A stretch of 64,000 nucleotides of DNA from Heloderma charlesbogerti (Eukaryota > Chordata > Lepidosauria > Squamata > Helodermatidae), in the NCBI GenBank assembly GCA_026122225.1, contig JANEZZ010001959.1, forward strand, positions 1,249,501 to 1,313,500, given 5' to 3'. The notes beneath the pieces are model-generated. The model was not told the DNA's origin and did no database searches. It saw only the letters and a program-made list of their open reading frames with translations. The first letter of the stretch is position 1. Each line of letters opens with the position of its first letter. The position numbers and the translations under genes were made by a program. Below are positions 30,076 to 41,515 of the stretch, piece by piece.

Positions 30076-30554
30076 AGTGTCCTGAATTGGTCATAAGAAG
30101 TAATACAGCTTAAAAGAAAAGCTGTCAATTAGCATCCTCCAGTAAGACTTATTTTATCATTGTTCAGTGATATTACAGTGGGTAATAATTTTTATTATAG
30201 CATATGCTTTGGTATCTCAGATCCCCTGCCTTTCAATGTGTGGCAGGGATTCACCACTGTATCCAGACTCTGTTTCAAGGTATAGAGGTTTTTAGAAACT
30301 TCGTAAGGTCCATTGTTGCCAATGTAGAAAAAGCATCATAGATCTGATGCAGGAACTGTCTAGGCTTAAATGGGCCATCTGTATCACCATTGCAGATGGG
30401 AATCAATAGTTGGCATCAGCTCTCCAGTGAAACTGGCCACTCTCAGGAGGTAATCTGGAAGAGTCGCTTTCAGGCCGAAAGCATGGGGTTGCTTTTTGTG
30501 ACTGTCAGAAGATGGTGTTATGTCTTCCTCTTTATCTTCTTCTGTAAATATCAC

Positions 30555-30855
30555 CTACCTGTTGGTGCCCTCCAGATGTGTTGATTGCAGCTCCTATCAT
30601 CCCCAGCCAATGCAACACATGTTACATTATACTTTATTTCTATACCGCTTTTCAGCCAAAAGCCCCCCAAAGTGGCTCACAAATATACAAATACAATATT
30701 AAAAAATACACTAAATACAAGTTTAAAGCAGAAATATCACAACAGCTGTTTAAAACGACAACTAAAAACTTAAACAGCTGTTTAAAATGTAAAACGACTG
30801 AACACACCTTCTACATATGCAAACTGGAGGACACCGGGCTGGGGAAGGCTGACCT
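30555..30855. repeat. MITE family A split by an L2 tail
   Basis: The left arm (GTTGGTGCCCTCCAGATGTG, 30563-30582) and the right arm (GGACACCGGGCTGGGGAAGG, 30829-30848) are separated by the L2 tail at 30616-30816. Confidence 0.7.
30616..30816 (-). repeat. L2-type 3' tail inserted in MITE A, possible ATGCAA duplication
   Basis: CTTTATTTCTATACCGCTTT and CCCCCCAAAGTGGCTCACAA are the minus-strand tail. ATGCAA occurs at 30610-30615 and again at 30817-30822. Confidence 0.65.
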
Positions 30856-31687
30856 AGAGAGATGGCTCTGTGGAACTGCTACTCTATCGATACTTGTGCT
30901 ATTTGCTTTATCTTCTGTCTCACATCATCAAATTTGGCCTCATATTCCATTATTGTTTCCTTCCCATTGGGAGTAGCGGTAATCCTATGCAGTAAGTATA
31001 TGGTCCTTGTACTTTCAATAGTTCTATCATGACTAAGTTTCACAGGCCTCACTTATTTCAGGTCTCTCCTGCTTATCATGTCTTGTATCAAGCTCCAGCT
31101 GAAACAATTTGAAGGGCATAAACACAGCCGAAGAATTAATGCTGGCCTTGCCAATAGCTGCAAGGAAAATTGTCATACTTTCTTTTTCTGAAACCACCTG
31201 TTCCAACCCTGTCTCCCCAATACTCATTTTGGGCTGAAATATATGATGGGGGGAAAATCAAGAGAAACAACAGAGGCATCAAAGGCAGGAAAATGAAGCA
31301 AGATCTATTGGAATGTGCATTTAAACAGACGTGAGCATAGGATTTTTTTATTTTTTAAAAAAGACTAATGGGTACCTTTTTGCTTTTTTACTAACTGTAT
31401 AGTTGCATCAAAAATCTATGTGGGAGAGCAGAAAAGGATTCCTATTCACTCTCTCGTGCTAGTAAGGTTTATATGGAGGGAGACTTTGGTTATTGCAAGG
31501 ATCTCTGTGGACTTATCCTTGTCAGTGGGGGCAATGTTTCAGGAAAGGTGGGCGTCAGGTTTTGTACTTACTGCAGCAATGTCTATAACTGCAGCGCCTT
31601 GATGTGATGGAATGTTGTGAGAGCTGGACTCGCTTTAAAAATTTGCAAGTGTGGGACCTGCAGCAATATGGTGTGGTGTATAGATAA

Positions 31688-31821
31688 GGGGTGGGCAGAA
31701 GGTAAAATTTCCAGATGTTTTGACTTCAACTCCCAGAAGCACCTGCTAGCATGGCTAATGGTAAGGAATGCCAGGAGTTAAAATCCGAAACATCTGGAGA
31801 TCTATGTTCTGCCCACCCCTG
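31688..31821. repeat. MITE family A variant
   Basis: It starts GGGGTGGGCAGAAGG and ends TTCTGCCCACCCC, with GACTTCAACTCCCAGAAGCA inside. These inverted ends differ from the standard A ends. Confidence 0.75.
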
Positions 31822-31869
31822 GTGTAGAGGGCTCCTATTCAGGGTTCTAACCAACTATTCATGCCCTTT

Positions 31870-32040
31870 TCCAGGATATTCCATTTCATATGGAATATCC
31901 CCACACTGGAGGCATTCAAGACGAGGCTGGACAAGCCATCTGTCAGGGATGCTCTGACTTGGATTCCTGCATTGAGCAGGGGGTTGGACTCGATGGCCTT
32001 GTGGGCCCTTTCCAGCCCTACTATTCTGTGATTCTGTGAT
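31870..32040 (+). repeat. CR1 LINE 3' end
   Basis: CACTGGAGGCATTCAAGACG, GGCTGGACAAGCCATCTGTC, GGGGGTTGGACTCGATGGCC and the terminal ATTCTGTGATTCTGTGAT are the classical CR1 3' end with its octamer-type repeat. Confidence 0.88.
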
Positions 32041-32084
32041 ATCCCATTTCATATCCCTCTTCTGTGTGTGTCCCCCTCCCCCGC

Positions 32085-32310
32085 AAGTGTTTAGCATTCT
32101 GTGGCCACTGACCATGCTCAGTACTCATTGGGTTGTTCTGGGATCCTGTCCCCCCTGCACACACTTAGGGTTTTTTTCCCTAAAGTTTTGTTGTACTTCT
32201 GCAAACCTTGGGGTTCCCCCAAGCCTGCTGATATCTCCCACTTCTGTGTGGATGGTTCCATTTTGGCTGCGCAGTTATCCACACTGAGACAAGAAGTTCA
32301 CTATTAGTAT
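32085..32310 (+). repeat. Unclassified repeat, copy 1 of 2
   Basis: CTGCAAACCTTGGGGTTCCC and GATATCTCCCACTTCTGTG, ending CACTATTAGTATAT, match 35320-35485 (CTACAAACCTCAGGGTTCCC, CTGTTAGTATATA) over about 160 bp. Confidence 0.6.
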
Positions 32311-32754
32311 ATAGAATATGTACAAGTAGGAGAAAACATTGCAGTATATTCCCACCCACAAAGATAAGTGCTCTGGTTCATGGCTCCAGGCAGTTTGGTA
32401 CAGAAGACTTGTAGTGCTGTTCAGGCCTCTTAGGAGGTGAGTTTCAGGAGTGGAGAATGCATAAAGGACAGATGTCTTTTACCTTCTCTCTCCAGCCCCA
32501 AGGCTTTATCCTTGCTGTGCTATATAGCTCCAGAAGGCTGCCAGCTATTGTATACATGTATAGGAGAAGGCACACAGTTCTAGAGATGGGAAAGGCATCT
32601 CCCTGCAAGCCCAATACCCTCCTCCAAATGCTTTTTCTGGGTGCTTGAGAAGGTAATTTCCTTCTCTTTCTCTGCCCTCCACTTTCTTGGGGAGGGGTGT
32701 CTTTCAAACTGACACAAACATGCTGGGCCTCAAACTGCTCTCACCTATAGACTT

Positions 32755-33140
32755 GATGTCCTGCTTATTCCTAAGTAGTCATGCAGAGAGTTGACCTACT
32801 TACGAGTGCACATGATGCTGGTACTTACTTATGAGTAGAAATGCTATTTGAAAGTGCTGCTGAGTGATTCAGCCCTGCTTCCCTGCTGAGTGATTCAGCC
32901 CTGCTTATTTTTCTGAGCTTTGTCCTGCATAAGTTTGTCCTGCTTGTTTTTGAGTAAACATGCAGAAGGTTGTTCTGCTTATTGTAAGCTTGAGCATCAT
33001 ATCTACTCACATCTGAGTAGACATGCAGAGGTTTTATGTTTGGGATGCTATTTGAAAGCGTTGCTGAGCAATTCTTTCCTGCTTGATTCTGAGTAGACAT
33101 GCGACTCATGCTTACTTCTAAGCAGACATTCTTCCTACTA
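32755..33140. repeat. Diverged local tandem array
   Basis: ATGCTATTTGAAAGTGCTGC at about 32839 recurs as ATGCTATTTGAAAGCGTTGC at about 33048. GCTGAGTGATTCAGCCCTGC is duplicated immediately (32860 and 32884, 24 bp apart). GAGTAGACATGCAGA-type motifs occur five or more times. Confidence 0.75.
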
Positions 33141-33182
33141 TAAATTGGTAACAATGGAATGGGGTGTGTGTGGATATTTTCA

Positions 33183-33260
33183 GCCCTGCCCACTTTTGCC
33201 TTTGGCACTGCCCACCACTCAGAGAACTTCTGCAAAATGGCATCAGTCCCTTGGGCCAAA
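33183..33260 (+). repeat. Fragment of MITE family B
   Basis: CCACTTTTGCCTTTGGCACT and AGAACTTCTGCAAAATGG resemble the central B segment (accactggaatgcagcccccgagagcttctccaaaatgg). Confidence 0.35.
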
Positions 33261-34000
33261 AAGGATTCCTTCTCCCAGCAGTAGCAGAAGACCATCAAGG
33301 AAGGGCTGAGGCAGGTCTCCCTAAGTAGAGAGATCTAGAGCTTGGTGTGTGCCCCCTGAAAAGGTCCTCTCCCTCATCAAGCGTTGATTTGGGGCATCTA
33401 AGAGAACCCGTTGAAGATCTTAAAGGTCTGGTCCCAGACTACTCTGGCAATCTGCCTGTAAGAAGGACCGTGTGGGCCAGCTGAATGACACAGTTCCTTC
33501 CCACACCAGAAGTAGAACTGTCGTAGGCAAAAGCCAAGACATTCAGTATATCCATGTGGTTCCTTTCATAGATGTTTTTGCCAGAGCTGCGTAGGACTAA
33601 ACAATGGGGAAACAGCTCCCTTGGCATTTTGCAAATATGTTAATTGAGACGTTAGTTGCCAACTGGCTGTTTTGTTGTTGTTTTAACCATATGGTCTTGG
33701 GGTATCTAGGTTGATGCTTGAAAGGGGGTGCCAGTTTAGTTTTTCTCACTCCAGGAACATAAAGTGATAGGGTACCAGTAAAGCACATAATCTGTTTTTG
33801 TAACTGGGTGACATTTTGGACTGGATAGTCTCTTGAAACCTTTGAGTTCTGTGACCTGATTCAGAAATTCAGCAGCTTGCAGACACACAATATGATGGGT
33901 ATATCTGTGTTTGCTTGTTTTTTAAGGAACACTTGCCTACATGTGTCCACCTCTATTATTCAGGAGGGGTGAGTTGAGAAGTTTGTGATTCAGATGTCAT
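33261..34000. other. Stretch without a recognised feature
   Basis: No ORF with domains. A weak L2-like segment may lie near 33410-33520 but I cannot support it. Confidence 0.35.
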
Positions 34001-34004
34001 ATTA

Positions 34005-34135
34005 GCCCCTTATCCCCATTTGTAATATGGATATTACAAAACTGGCCAACTTTATAGGACTATTGTGAGGATGAGTGAGAGAACGGATGTGAAGCAATTG
34101 GAATACCTAAAATGTGCTACATAAATGCTAAGTAG
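34005..34135 (+). repeat. MIR/CORE-SINE-like old repeat
   Basis: CTTATCCCCATTTGTAATAT, GGACTATTGTGAGGATGAGT and GTGCTACATAAATGCTAAG follow the MIR 3' half (ccccatttgtaaaatg ... ttgtgaggatta ... gctcaataaatg). Confidence 0.5.
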
Positions 34136-35319
34136 AAAATGCTGAAATGTAATAAAATATCATTCCTTCCAGTTGTATGCCACTTGTGTGAGATGTTGTA
34201 TGTAAAATTTGACCTCTCACAATATGTAATAACGGTAGCTCTTAAGCTGAAGGAGTAAGTGCTGGTTGGGGACTCAAAAACAGCAAATCAAGCATTCCTC
34301 AGTTATGCCTGTTACTTCCTTTTATATTGTACAAGTGAATTGAATACTAGTTTCTTCCCTGCTCTGCTGCCTGTGGTGGAAGGAGATTACAGTTCTTCAT
34401 GTCCCTTTGGCAAGATTCCTTTTACCACTTAATCTGTTTCTCCTACAACAATTGTAGCATCCTGGCTGCAGTCTGGAGGACAAGCAATCCCTTTTTTGTT
34501 CAGCTGCAATGTATAAATCACCTGGAGGAGGAATTTATGAATGGTAGATTTGTCAGTACAGAACAGACTTGCATTTCTCTTCTGTCCATACATGTTCCAA
34601 TATTTGGTGTAGTATGGAAGGGTTTTTATAATTGGGGTTTATTTAATCTGCTAGTCATGCTAGAAGACAGTCAAATTCGTTCTGGAACACTCACTTAACA
34701 AAGGTTATGATCATGTACATTAAACTAGTTTGTTCGTATGCTGGTTGAAGATTAAACAATCTGACATGGTTAGTCATACTTCACATTTTGGAAACAATCA
34801 ATCATGAGTTTGTATCCAAGGAATAACTGTGAAGTAATGAACACTAAACATGTTTGGAGGGAAATTGGTCTGATAAACAACTGTTCATAATAGAAATTTT
34901 GGAGAACGTAATTAATGGCCTGCTTCTGTTGCATTTCATCCCTAATTGATATGCAGCCTTTGTAGCAATATTGACAGCTCTGTTTTTAAGTTGAGCAGGA
35001 GACGTACTGCGTCAAACTACCGAAGTCGCTGTATGTGTATCTTATGTTTATTTGGGATAATGCTGACTTGTATGGCAGCTCAGTCCACAAGGAATTTTTG
35101 TTTCATCTGCATAGGTGAACTTGGAATAGAAACAGTGACTGTGGGAACAGCGGAAGAAAGAAGGTAGTATGATGAAAGGCAAAACAACTAAATAATTATG
35201 AGCATAGTCAAACCAAGCTGAAAACTGTTTAAGTCTTATTGATTTCAGACCTTTTCCAATGGGCCTAACTTTGGCTAGATCATGCAGTTGATATATTTTC
35301 TAGTATAGAAGTACTTCTC
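34136..35319. other. Stretch without a recognised feature
   Basis: AT-rich and free of recognisable repeats. Short ORFs (34399-34698, 34946-35167) have no domain I recognise. Confidence 0.4.
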
Positions 35320-35485
35320 CATTGTTATCCCCTTCTCCCCACTGAGGGGATTTTCTCCTAAAGGCTTCTTGTAATTCTACAAACCTCAGGGTTCCCCAAG
35401 TCTACCAGTACCTTCCTTGTGTGTGTGGTTGATGTCGTTTTTGCTACATATTGACTGACACCTCAAGAATTAAGATTGCTGTTAG
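35320..35485 (+). repeat. Unclassified repeat, copy 2 of 2
   Basis: See the copy at 32085-32310; the shared core is AAACCTnnGGGTTCCCC and GTTAGTATAT. Confidence 0.6.
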
Positions 35486-35799
35486 TATATATGATAAGCA
35501 GGAATAATAGCATACAATATTATAATATGCGTGTCATGTTAAAAAGGAAACAGAAATATTTACAATAAGAAAACTGTAAATGGCATAAGAACAGATGTTG
35601 CACTATGAGGACTATTAAATTGTGCAATTAGACCAAAAGGTCTGATACATAATTACTGCATACAGATTTGATACACTGCATCCTTTTCTGATACGTTTTC
35701 CTGTGCAACACATATTTAATCCTCCCAATAAAAATATGTAAGGCCTTTGTACACAGTCAGAGCATGCCCCAGCCTAACACATTTTTCTCCATTGTATGA

Positions 35800-36325
35800 T
35801 ATTTATTTATTCTAGTTAATATATTCATACCTCACCATTTATTTACAATACTTAGGTACTGCTTAATATAATGCAATGTTAAGTTCACACACAAATACTG
35901 AAAAAAAACTCAAAATGCATACATCGAGGCTGTTGAACCTCAAGCCTATGGGCCAAATCCCACCCAGCTGGGGTCCCAATCTGGCCCTCCAGGGATGGCC
36001 AGATAGGCCTGACTGCCAGTCATTTCATGGTTTCCTGGCTTTTGTGTGTGGTTTTTCCCCATTCTAAAAAGCTGAAATGTCTCTCCCAAGGCTTAGGTCC
36101 TGGGAGTAGGAGCTTTAAGCTAAAATAGGCTGGTGTTTGTTTTTGCCTTTGCACCCACCCACCACTGGACACAGCCCCCAAAAGCTTTGCTGAAATTGCA
36201 TTTGGCCCTCAGCCTGAAAGAGGCTCAATGCCCCTGAAATATATAATACAATATAAAAATAATAAACAATTAACAATGTACAGAAGAAACAATAAACAGT
36301 AAAACAGAGCGGTGACATAGTCCAT
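35800..36325 (-). repeat. L2-type tail, apparently split by MITE B copy 4
   Basis: ATATTTATTTATTCTAGTTA and TTCATACCTCACCATTTATT precede the MITE. AATACAATATAAAAATAATA and AACAATTAACAATG follow it and look like the rest of a minus-strand L2 tail. Confidence 0.45.
35925..36236 (+). mobile_element. hAT-like MITE family B, copy 4
   Basis: GGCTGTTGAACCTCAAGCCT starts it and AGAGGCTCAATGCCCCTG ends it. CAAATCCCACCCAGCTGGGG and TTCTAAAAAGCTGAAATGTC are internal landmarks. Confidence 0.75.
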
Positions 36326-37062
36326 TGCAAGCTTAGGCTGGTATACCAGCTACGCCCTTATCTGGACAGAGATAGCCTAGCTACAGTTATCCATGCTCTG
36401 ATAACTTCTCGTCTGGATTACTGCAATGCGTTATATGTGGGGCTGCCTTTGAAAACGGTCCGGAAACTTCAGCTGGTCCAAAATAGGGCAGCAAGATTGT
36501 TAACAGGGACTGGCCTGCAAGCTCATATTACGCCAGTACTTTTCCAGCTGCACTGGCTGCCAGTCCATTTCCGGGCCCGATTCAAAGTACTGCTATTAAC
36601 ATTCAGAGCCCTTAACGGCTTGGGGCCAGGTTACCTGAAGGATTGCCTCCTCCCATATGTGCCTGCCCAGACCTTAAGATCATTCTCAGCAGTCCTTCTC
36701 CATGAGCCCCTGCCAACGGAAGTGAGGCGGATGGCTACTAGGAGGAGGGCCTTTTCTGCTGTGGCACCCTGGCTGAGGAGTGAGGTTCACCTGGCACCTA
36801 CATTGTATTCCTTCCAGTGCCAGGTGAAGACCTTTTTATTTTCCCAGGCATTTTAGCATTCTAGTCTTTGAGCTTTGCTGTTTAAAATCTGTATTTTAAA
36901 TCTCAGCATTGATGCTAGGTTTTATTCTGGTTATATTATTATATTGTGGTTTTAATGCTTTTATATTTTGTTTTACTGTGTGCTTTTTGGTTTTAATTTT
37001 TGTGAACCGTCCAGAGAGCTTTGGCTATTGGGCAGTATAGAAATTAAATAAATAAATAAGCA
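36326..37062 (+). mobile_element. L2-clade LINE, 3' end with tail
   Basis: The frame 36437-36856 contains LPLKTVRKLQLVQNRAARLL, TGLQAHITPVLFQLHWLPVH and VKTFLFSQAF, closely like the ORF at 59124-61589. The 3' UTR ends GCTATTGGGCAGTATAGAAA and AAATAAATAAATAA. It is 5' truncated. A stop or frameshift shortens the frame relative to the family at the upstream side. Confidence 0.9.
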
Positions 37063-37091
37063 AGCTAGGGAAAGGCTGTGTAAACAAATGA

Positions 37092-37430
37092 GGGTGTAAT
37101 CCTACAGGGATGGCCATAAGCCTCCGAACTTGGAGTCTTGCTGCCATTCAATACAGAGCAGTAGGCTCTGCATTTCTGCTAGATGGGCATTTTTGCTTGT
37201 CTAGCTAAGGCAACAGGCAGGGTGAGGGAAGTAGGCTGGGGAGGCCCTCTCCTTTCCACCCACTGGCATGCCTCCTTCCCCCTCCCTCCAAGCTCGCATT
37301 TGTGACCATGGAGAAGCAGCTGGCGGGGCTCTCTTCCCTGCCGACTGCAAGGTGTCTCTGACCTCCGATCCAGTAATCCAAACTATCCTATGGGCTCCAG
37401 TCTCTGTCTAGGGGCCATAGCATTGCTCTC
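37092..37430. mobile_element. Harbinger-like MITE family H1, copy e
   Basis: GGGTGTAATCCTACAGGGAT starts it and GCCATAGCATTGCTCTC ends it, followed by TAA. ATGGGCATTTTTGCTTGTCT is the diverged inner hairpin. Confidence 0.7.
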
Positions 37431-37449
37431 TAAGTTGTCTAAGTCTCTC

Positions 37450-37855
37450 TAAGAAACTTGCCAAAGTTCTGCCAGTCGAACCACACATGGGATGATGTTC
37501 CAGAGGGTGGGTGCTACTACTGAGAAGGCCTGCTTTGATGGTTCTACATGGTGACATTCTTATTGGTTGTGGAACAGCCACTGAGGCCCCTTCCAAAGAT
37601 CTCAAGAGTCTTCTGGATATATGTAGGAGAAGATGGTCGGCTTAGGGTAAAGGTGGAAATTCTGCTGCACCTTTTAGGATAAAAAGTGGATATAAATGGA
37701 AAACAGTAAATATTAAAATAGTAATCAATAAAAACAATAAAATCACAATATAACAAATATCTACTATGCTAAAAAGCATACCAGCACATACAGGTTAAGA
37801 CTAATCAATAGCTTCAGCTATTGGGCAATATAGAAATGTACTAAATGAATAAAAT
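37450..37855. repeat. L2-type fragments, both orientations
   Basis: GATGTTCCAGAGGGTGGGTG and CTGAGAAGGCCTGCTTTGAT are minus-strand L2 C-terminal coding. CTTCAGCTATTGGGCAATAT, followed by AGAAATGTACTAAATGAATA (37811-37850), is a plus-strand tail. Confidence 0.5.
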
Positions 37856-37989
37856 CATAGAAAGCCATTCTAAATAGAAGTATTTTCAAAGTTTGCTGTA
37901 TTTCTCAGGGTGAGAGTTCCAAATGATACACCTGCAAACTCCAGCCAAGCACAAATAGTGTGAAATTTCCATTCATATGTATGCATATA

Positions 37990-38345
37990 GTTCATGTCTG
38001 TCCCACCAAGAAGCTCAAGGCAGCATTCATGGTCTGATTCCCTGCTTCCCCGCCCCACTCCTCCATTTGATCCTCAAAACAAGTCTGCAAGATCAGTTAG
38101 GCCAGGGGAGGGCAACTTGTGGCCCTTCAGAAGTTTTGGCCTACAACTCTTAGTATCCCTCACTATTGGCTATGCTGTCTAGTGCTGATGGGAATTGTAG
38201 GTCAAAATATATGGAGGGCCACAAGTGTCCCACCCCTGGATGAAGCTGAGAGAGAGTGACTGGCCCTAGTTCATCCATTGGGCTACATGGCCAAGTATGG
38301 ATTTGAATTTGGGTTTCCCTGGCCCTAGCCCAATACTCAAACCAC
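37990..38345 (+). repeat. Ancient retroposon tail split by MITE A variant
   Basis: CAAGGCAGCATTCATGG, GATCCTCAAAACAAGTCTGC (before) and GAGAGTGACTGGCCCTAGTT, CCATTGGGCTACATGGCCAA (after 38238) are parts of one old repeat, interrupted at 38103-38238. Confidence 0.55.
38103..38238. repeat. MITE family A variant, inserted in an older repeat
   Basis: AGGGGAGGGCAACTTGTGGC and GGAGGGCCACAAGTGTCCCA are its inverted ends. Confidence 0.75.
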
Positions 38346-38607
38346 TGCACTGGCCCTACATACCTACATTACCTGTACTAGATATACAGGTACACTACAA
38401 ATACATGTACATGTAGACAGAGGTTGTGGTGGAACTGCCATGCTGCTGTTCCTCCTCTCCCCCCCCCTGTTATTTTATGAAAGTGTGCCAATAGCAGCCA
38501 ATTATGTTGAGTGGAAGCTGGGAGGAACACAGCACAAGGCCGAAAGGACAAGCATCAAATTGTACTGAATGGAATGGAGTGGTGTTTAGTTCTTTATAAT
38601 ATATAGA

Positions 38608-38745
38608 TCAGCCTTCCCTAACCTGGTGCCCTCCAGATGTCTTGGACCAACTCTCAGAATTCCTGACCATTGGCAATGCTGGCTGGGGCTGACAGGAGTG
38701 GAAGTCCACAACATCTGGAGAACACCAGGTTGAAAGGCTGATGTA
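38608..38745. repeat. MITE family A copy
   Basis: CAGCCTTCCCTAACCTGGTG and GAACACCAGGTTGAAAGGCT are its inverted ends. Confidence 0.85.
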
Positions 38746-38873
38746 GATCCACCCTGAGGTGGGCAATTAAGGAAGGTTCTATGGGCTGAATATAATAAAT
38801 GCCCTTTTGTCAAGCACTTTTGTAGAAAGGCCCCAACACCCCCCACCCCCAATCATCAGATGCATTTTGGGGG

Positions 38874-38980
38874 CATGGGTTGGATCCAAATCTAGTCATA
38901 GTTAGAGCAGACTGATTGAAATCAGTGGGTCTGATTGATTTCAGTTGGTATGCTCTGACTTAATCTGGATCCAACCCCAT
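38874..38980. repeat. Palindromic MITE with TGGGTTGGATCC ends
   Basis: CATGGGTTGGATCC and GGATCCAACCCCATG are near-perfect inverted ends. The inner arms TGATTGAAATCAGTGGGTCT and GATTGATTTCAGTTGGT also pair. Confidence 0.85.
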
Positions 38981-40270
38981 GTGTTCATTTTCATTCAAAG
39001 GAGCCTCATTTGCCAATTTGTTTTACTGTAAAATGTAGTTCTAACTTGCAAGGTTTGTATCTGCTATATGACTCCAATACGTTACTGACATATTTTTAAA
39101 AAAATCTATGTCATATAATTTTACTAAGGAAAAGCTGCAAAATAAAGCATACACCTGTACTTTACATAACAGGGATCGATTTAAATTGACAGCAGAGACT
39201 GGAATGCCCATTTCTTTGAACTCCCCTGTGCTATGGGCATTGTGATAACAGGGTCTTTAAAAAAAAAAAAAAAAAGCTCATTTCTGGAACATCTTGGATG
39301 TTCAAGAGTTGAGAGAGAAAAGGGATTTGCAAAAGCTCAAGCAGTATATTTTAAATCACTGAAGTGTTTCAAAGCATATGTAAGGTAGGGACAAGGTGAG
39401 AAGGAATTCTGGAAATTTTCCAGAGAAGGCTGCGAAAGGCTTTCAGGCGAGGAAAATGTGGAAGGAAATTCAGGGGAAAACAAAGTTAAGAGACAAAGAT
39501 TGCTCCATGGCTTTTGGCCTGCAGTTGAAATAAAGAAAAGGACCAGTCCTTGGAGAATTTGACAGGCCTCATAAGTAGCTGGAGAGATTGGAGAAAAAAG
39601 TTGCCAATGCTATTGAAGAGAGTGCTTTTTTTAACACAAAGGCCACACTTGATGATGATGATTATGTGGAAATAAGATTTCCTGCTACTTTTGTGCAAAC
39701 AGTGGCAGAGTTAAAGCGAAGAGCATTGGTATCGGGGCTCAGCTGCGACCATAGACTATCGTACCTAAATCTAAACCTGGATTGTTTTTTATTAATGTTT
39801 CTAGCAACGTTTCCTCCAGAATGCCTTCAAAGTGGCATATAATTTTAAAACATAGTATTATGTGGGTTCTCCAACCAAAATTCCTATAGTTAGTTGCTGG
39901 AGCTGGTATCTGACATGCAGCAGCCAGAGGTCCTGCTATGCTGTGCCCAGGCAAAGGGAGACTAGGCTTCTAGTATTTTTATACTATCCCTGGCCAATCC
40001 AAAAGCTTCATACTGCCTTACAGTGACATAGACCAATGTTGCACACTCCATTCCTTTCTGTTCCTGAAGAGAGCTCTATGACTTAATTGCACACAGTCCA
40101 TGGGTAGCTCTCTAGATGAAGTCCCAGCCTCAGCCCATAAGGTTCCTGGATCAAGCCAGGCCCAGTATCAGCACACAGCATATTTAGACGCCAGTGCCCT
40201 GGCAAGGCCCACCACTGTGCTGTTGCCTGCCCTGGGCTCTCTGCACCTGGCAGCTCTTCATGAGCTGCCA
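38981..40270. other. Stretch without a recognised feature
   Basis: A 16-17-A run lies near 39260-39275. No gene or named repeat is seen. Confidence 0.4.
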
Positions 40271-40271
40271 T

Positions 40272-40329
40272 TTTAATTTCCCACAATGCTCCTGGTATAA
40301 TGTTGATCAGGGCATTGTGGGAAATTTAA
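40272..40329. repeat. Hairpin with 15-bp perfect stem
   Basis: AATTTCCCACAATGC (40275-40289) is the exact reverse complement of GCATTGTGGGAAATT (40312-40326), with a 22-nt loop. It is probably the core of a small palindromic MITE. Confidence 0.85.
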
Positions 40330-41400
40330 ACAGTAGGTCACACCCAACATCCAGTGCTGATCACAGCACTGTCACTGCCACCATATAAGCCCCTCCAGGC
40401 CCTTTGGTATATGAGGAGGCCTACCAGAAAGCCCTGTGCTGAGGACACACTCAAACCTGAAGCCAGCCCTGGATCAAGCTAGGTAAACCGAGGCTGGGAA
40501 TCCCCTTTGTCAAAGCCCTTGAAAAGAAGATGTATATCCTAGAACTAGCCAGCTAGGCAACATGGTATGGTTAATACTTTGTGGTATACCATCATTAATC
40601 CTAGTCCCCAGCTATCAGATGTTTCATGGTATAAGGTTTAGTGGCTTTGCTGATGGAAAAATTTTGTGTCTGCAGCAGGTCAAATGTTACTTCTGGTGAA
40701 TTTAATAATGGGTCTACTGCTGCCTTCTACTAAGTCCTTTAAATAATAGCTAGGAGTCTGCTGGCTCATGAAACCAAATATGAGGGAACCAAATGTCTCT
40801 ACTATCATGTTATTGAGCATTCATCTCAATGTCATGTTAATTTAACTTGTATCTCCATAAGGCAAAGCTAGGGCTATGTATAACCTCTGGACTGAACTGC
40901 TAAAAACTTCCCCAGATAGAAGGTTTAAATTTGGATGAGTTCAATTAAATGCACAACATAATCTTACATTAATTCTGGGACTCGCACATATACTCAGCTG
41001 ACACTGATTTCTAAGCATGTTTACTTGGAAACATACTGTGGTGTTAAATAGTGCTTACTTCCACAAAACTGTGCATAACACTGCAGCCAAAGGGTCAATT
41101 AAGATGTGCTGGTCAACCATGTGGATATAAAGCTAGACTTCTAGCTGCAAGGAGAACGAACCTGTTGCCCTTTCCATCCTTATTTCACTGCACTTCACTG
41201 ATTTTAATCAGTTTTTCCCCCTGGCCCAGCTCTGATACTGTGCATAACGATACTTGGTTACCCTGCACATCACATTTAGCCCTTAGTGTCCATTCCCTGT
41301 GTTGTCTGGCACAATCTATGAAGCACCTACTCTGGTCCATCTGTTTCACATCTGCTTTGCACCTCCCTTCCTCTCCACTTAATTTTTGTGCAATTCTTCT
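40330..41400. other. Stretch without a recognised feature
   Basis: Weak H3-like motifs occur near 41010-41085. The 142-codon ORF at 41051-41479 overlaps a MITE and shows no domain. Confidence 0.4.
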
Positions 41401-41403
41401 ATT

Positions 41404-41515
41404 GCAGCCTTTCCTACCTGGAGCCCACCAGATGTGCTGGACTGCAACTCCCATCATTCCAGCCAGCATGACCAATTAGCATCATGAGAGTTGCAATCCA
41501 ATACATCTGGAAGGA
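41404..41515. repeat. MITE family A copy
   Basis: GACTGCAACTCCCATCATTC and TCATGAGAGTTGCAATCC pair with each other. The right end is degraded. Confidence 0.75.

Noticed and set aside
32825..33298. 157-codon minus strand ORF
   Set aside because: It is produced by the tandem array at 32755-33140 (repeated SRA/SRT-type peptides) and has no domain.
41051..41479. 142-codon + strand ORF
   Set aside because: Its 3' part is MITE A and the rest shows no domain.
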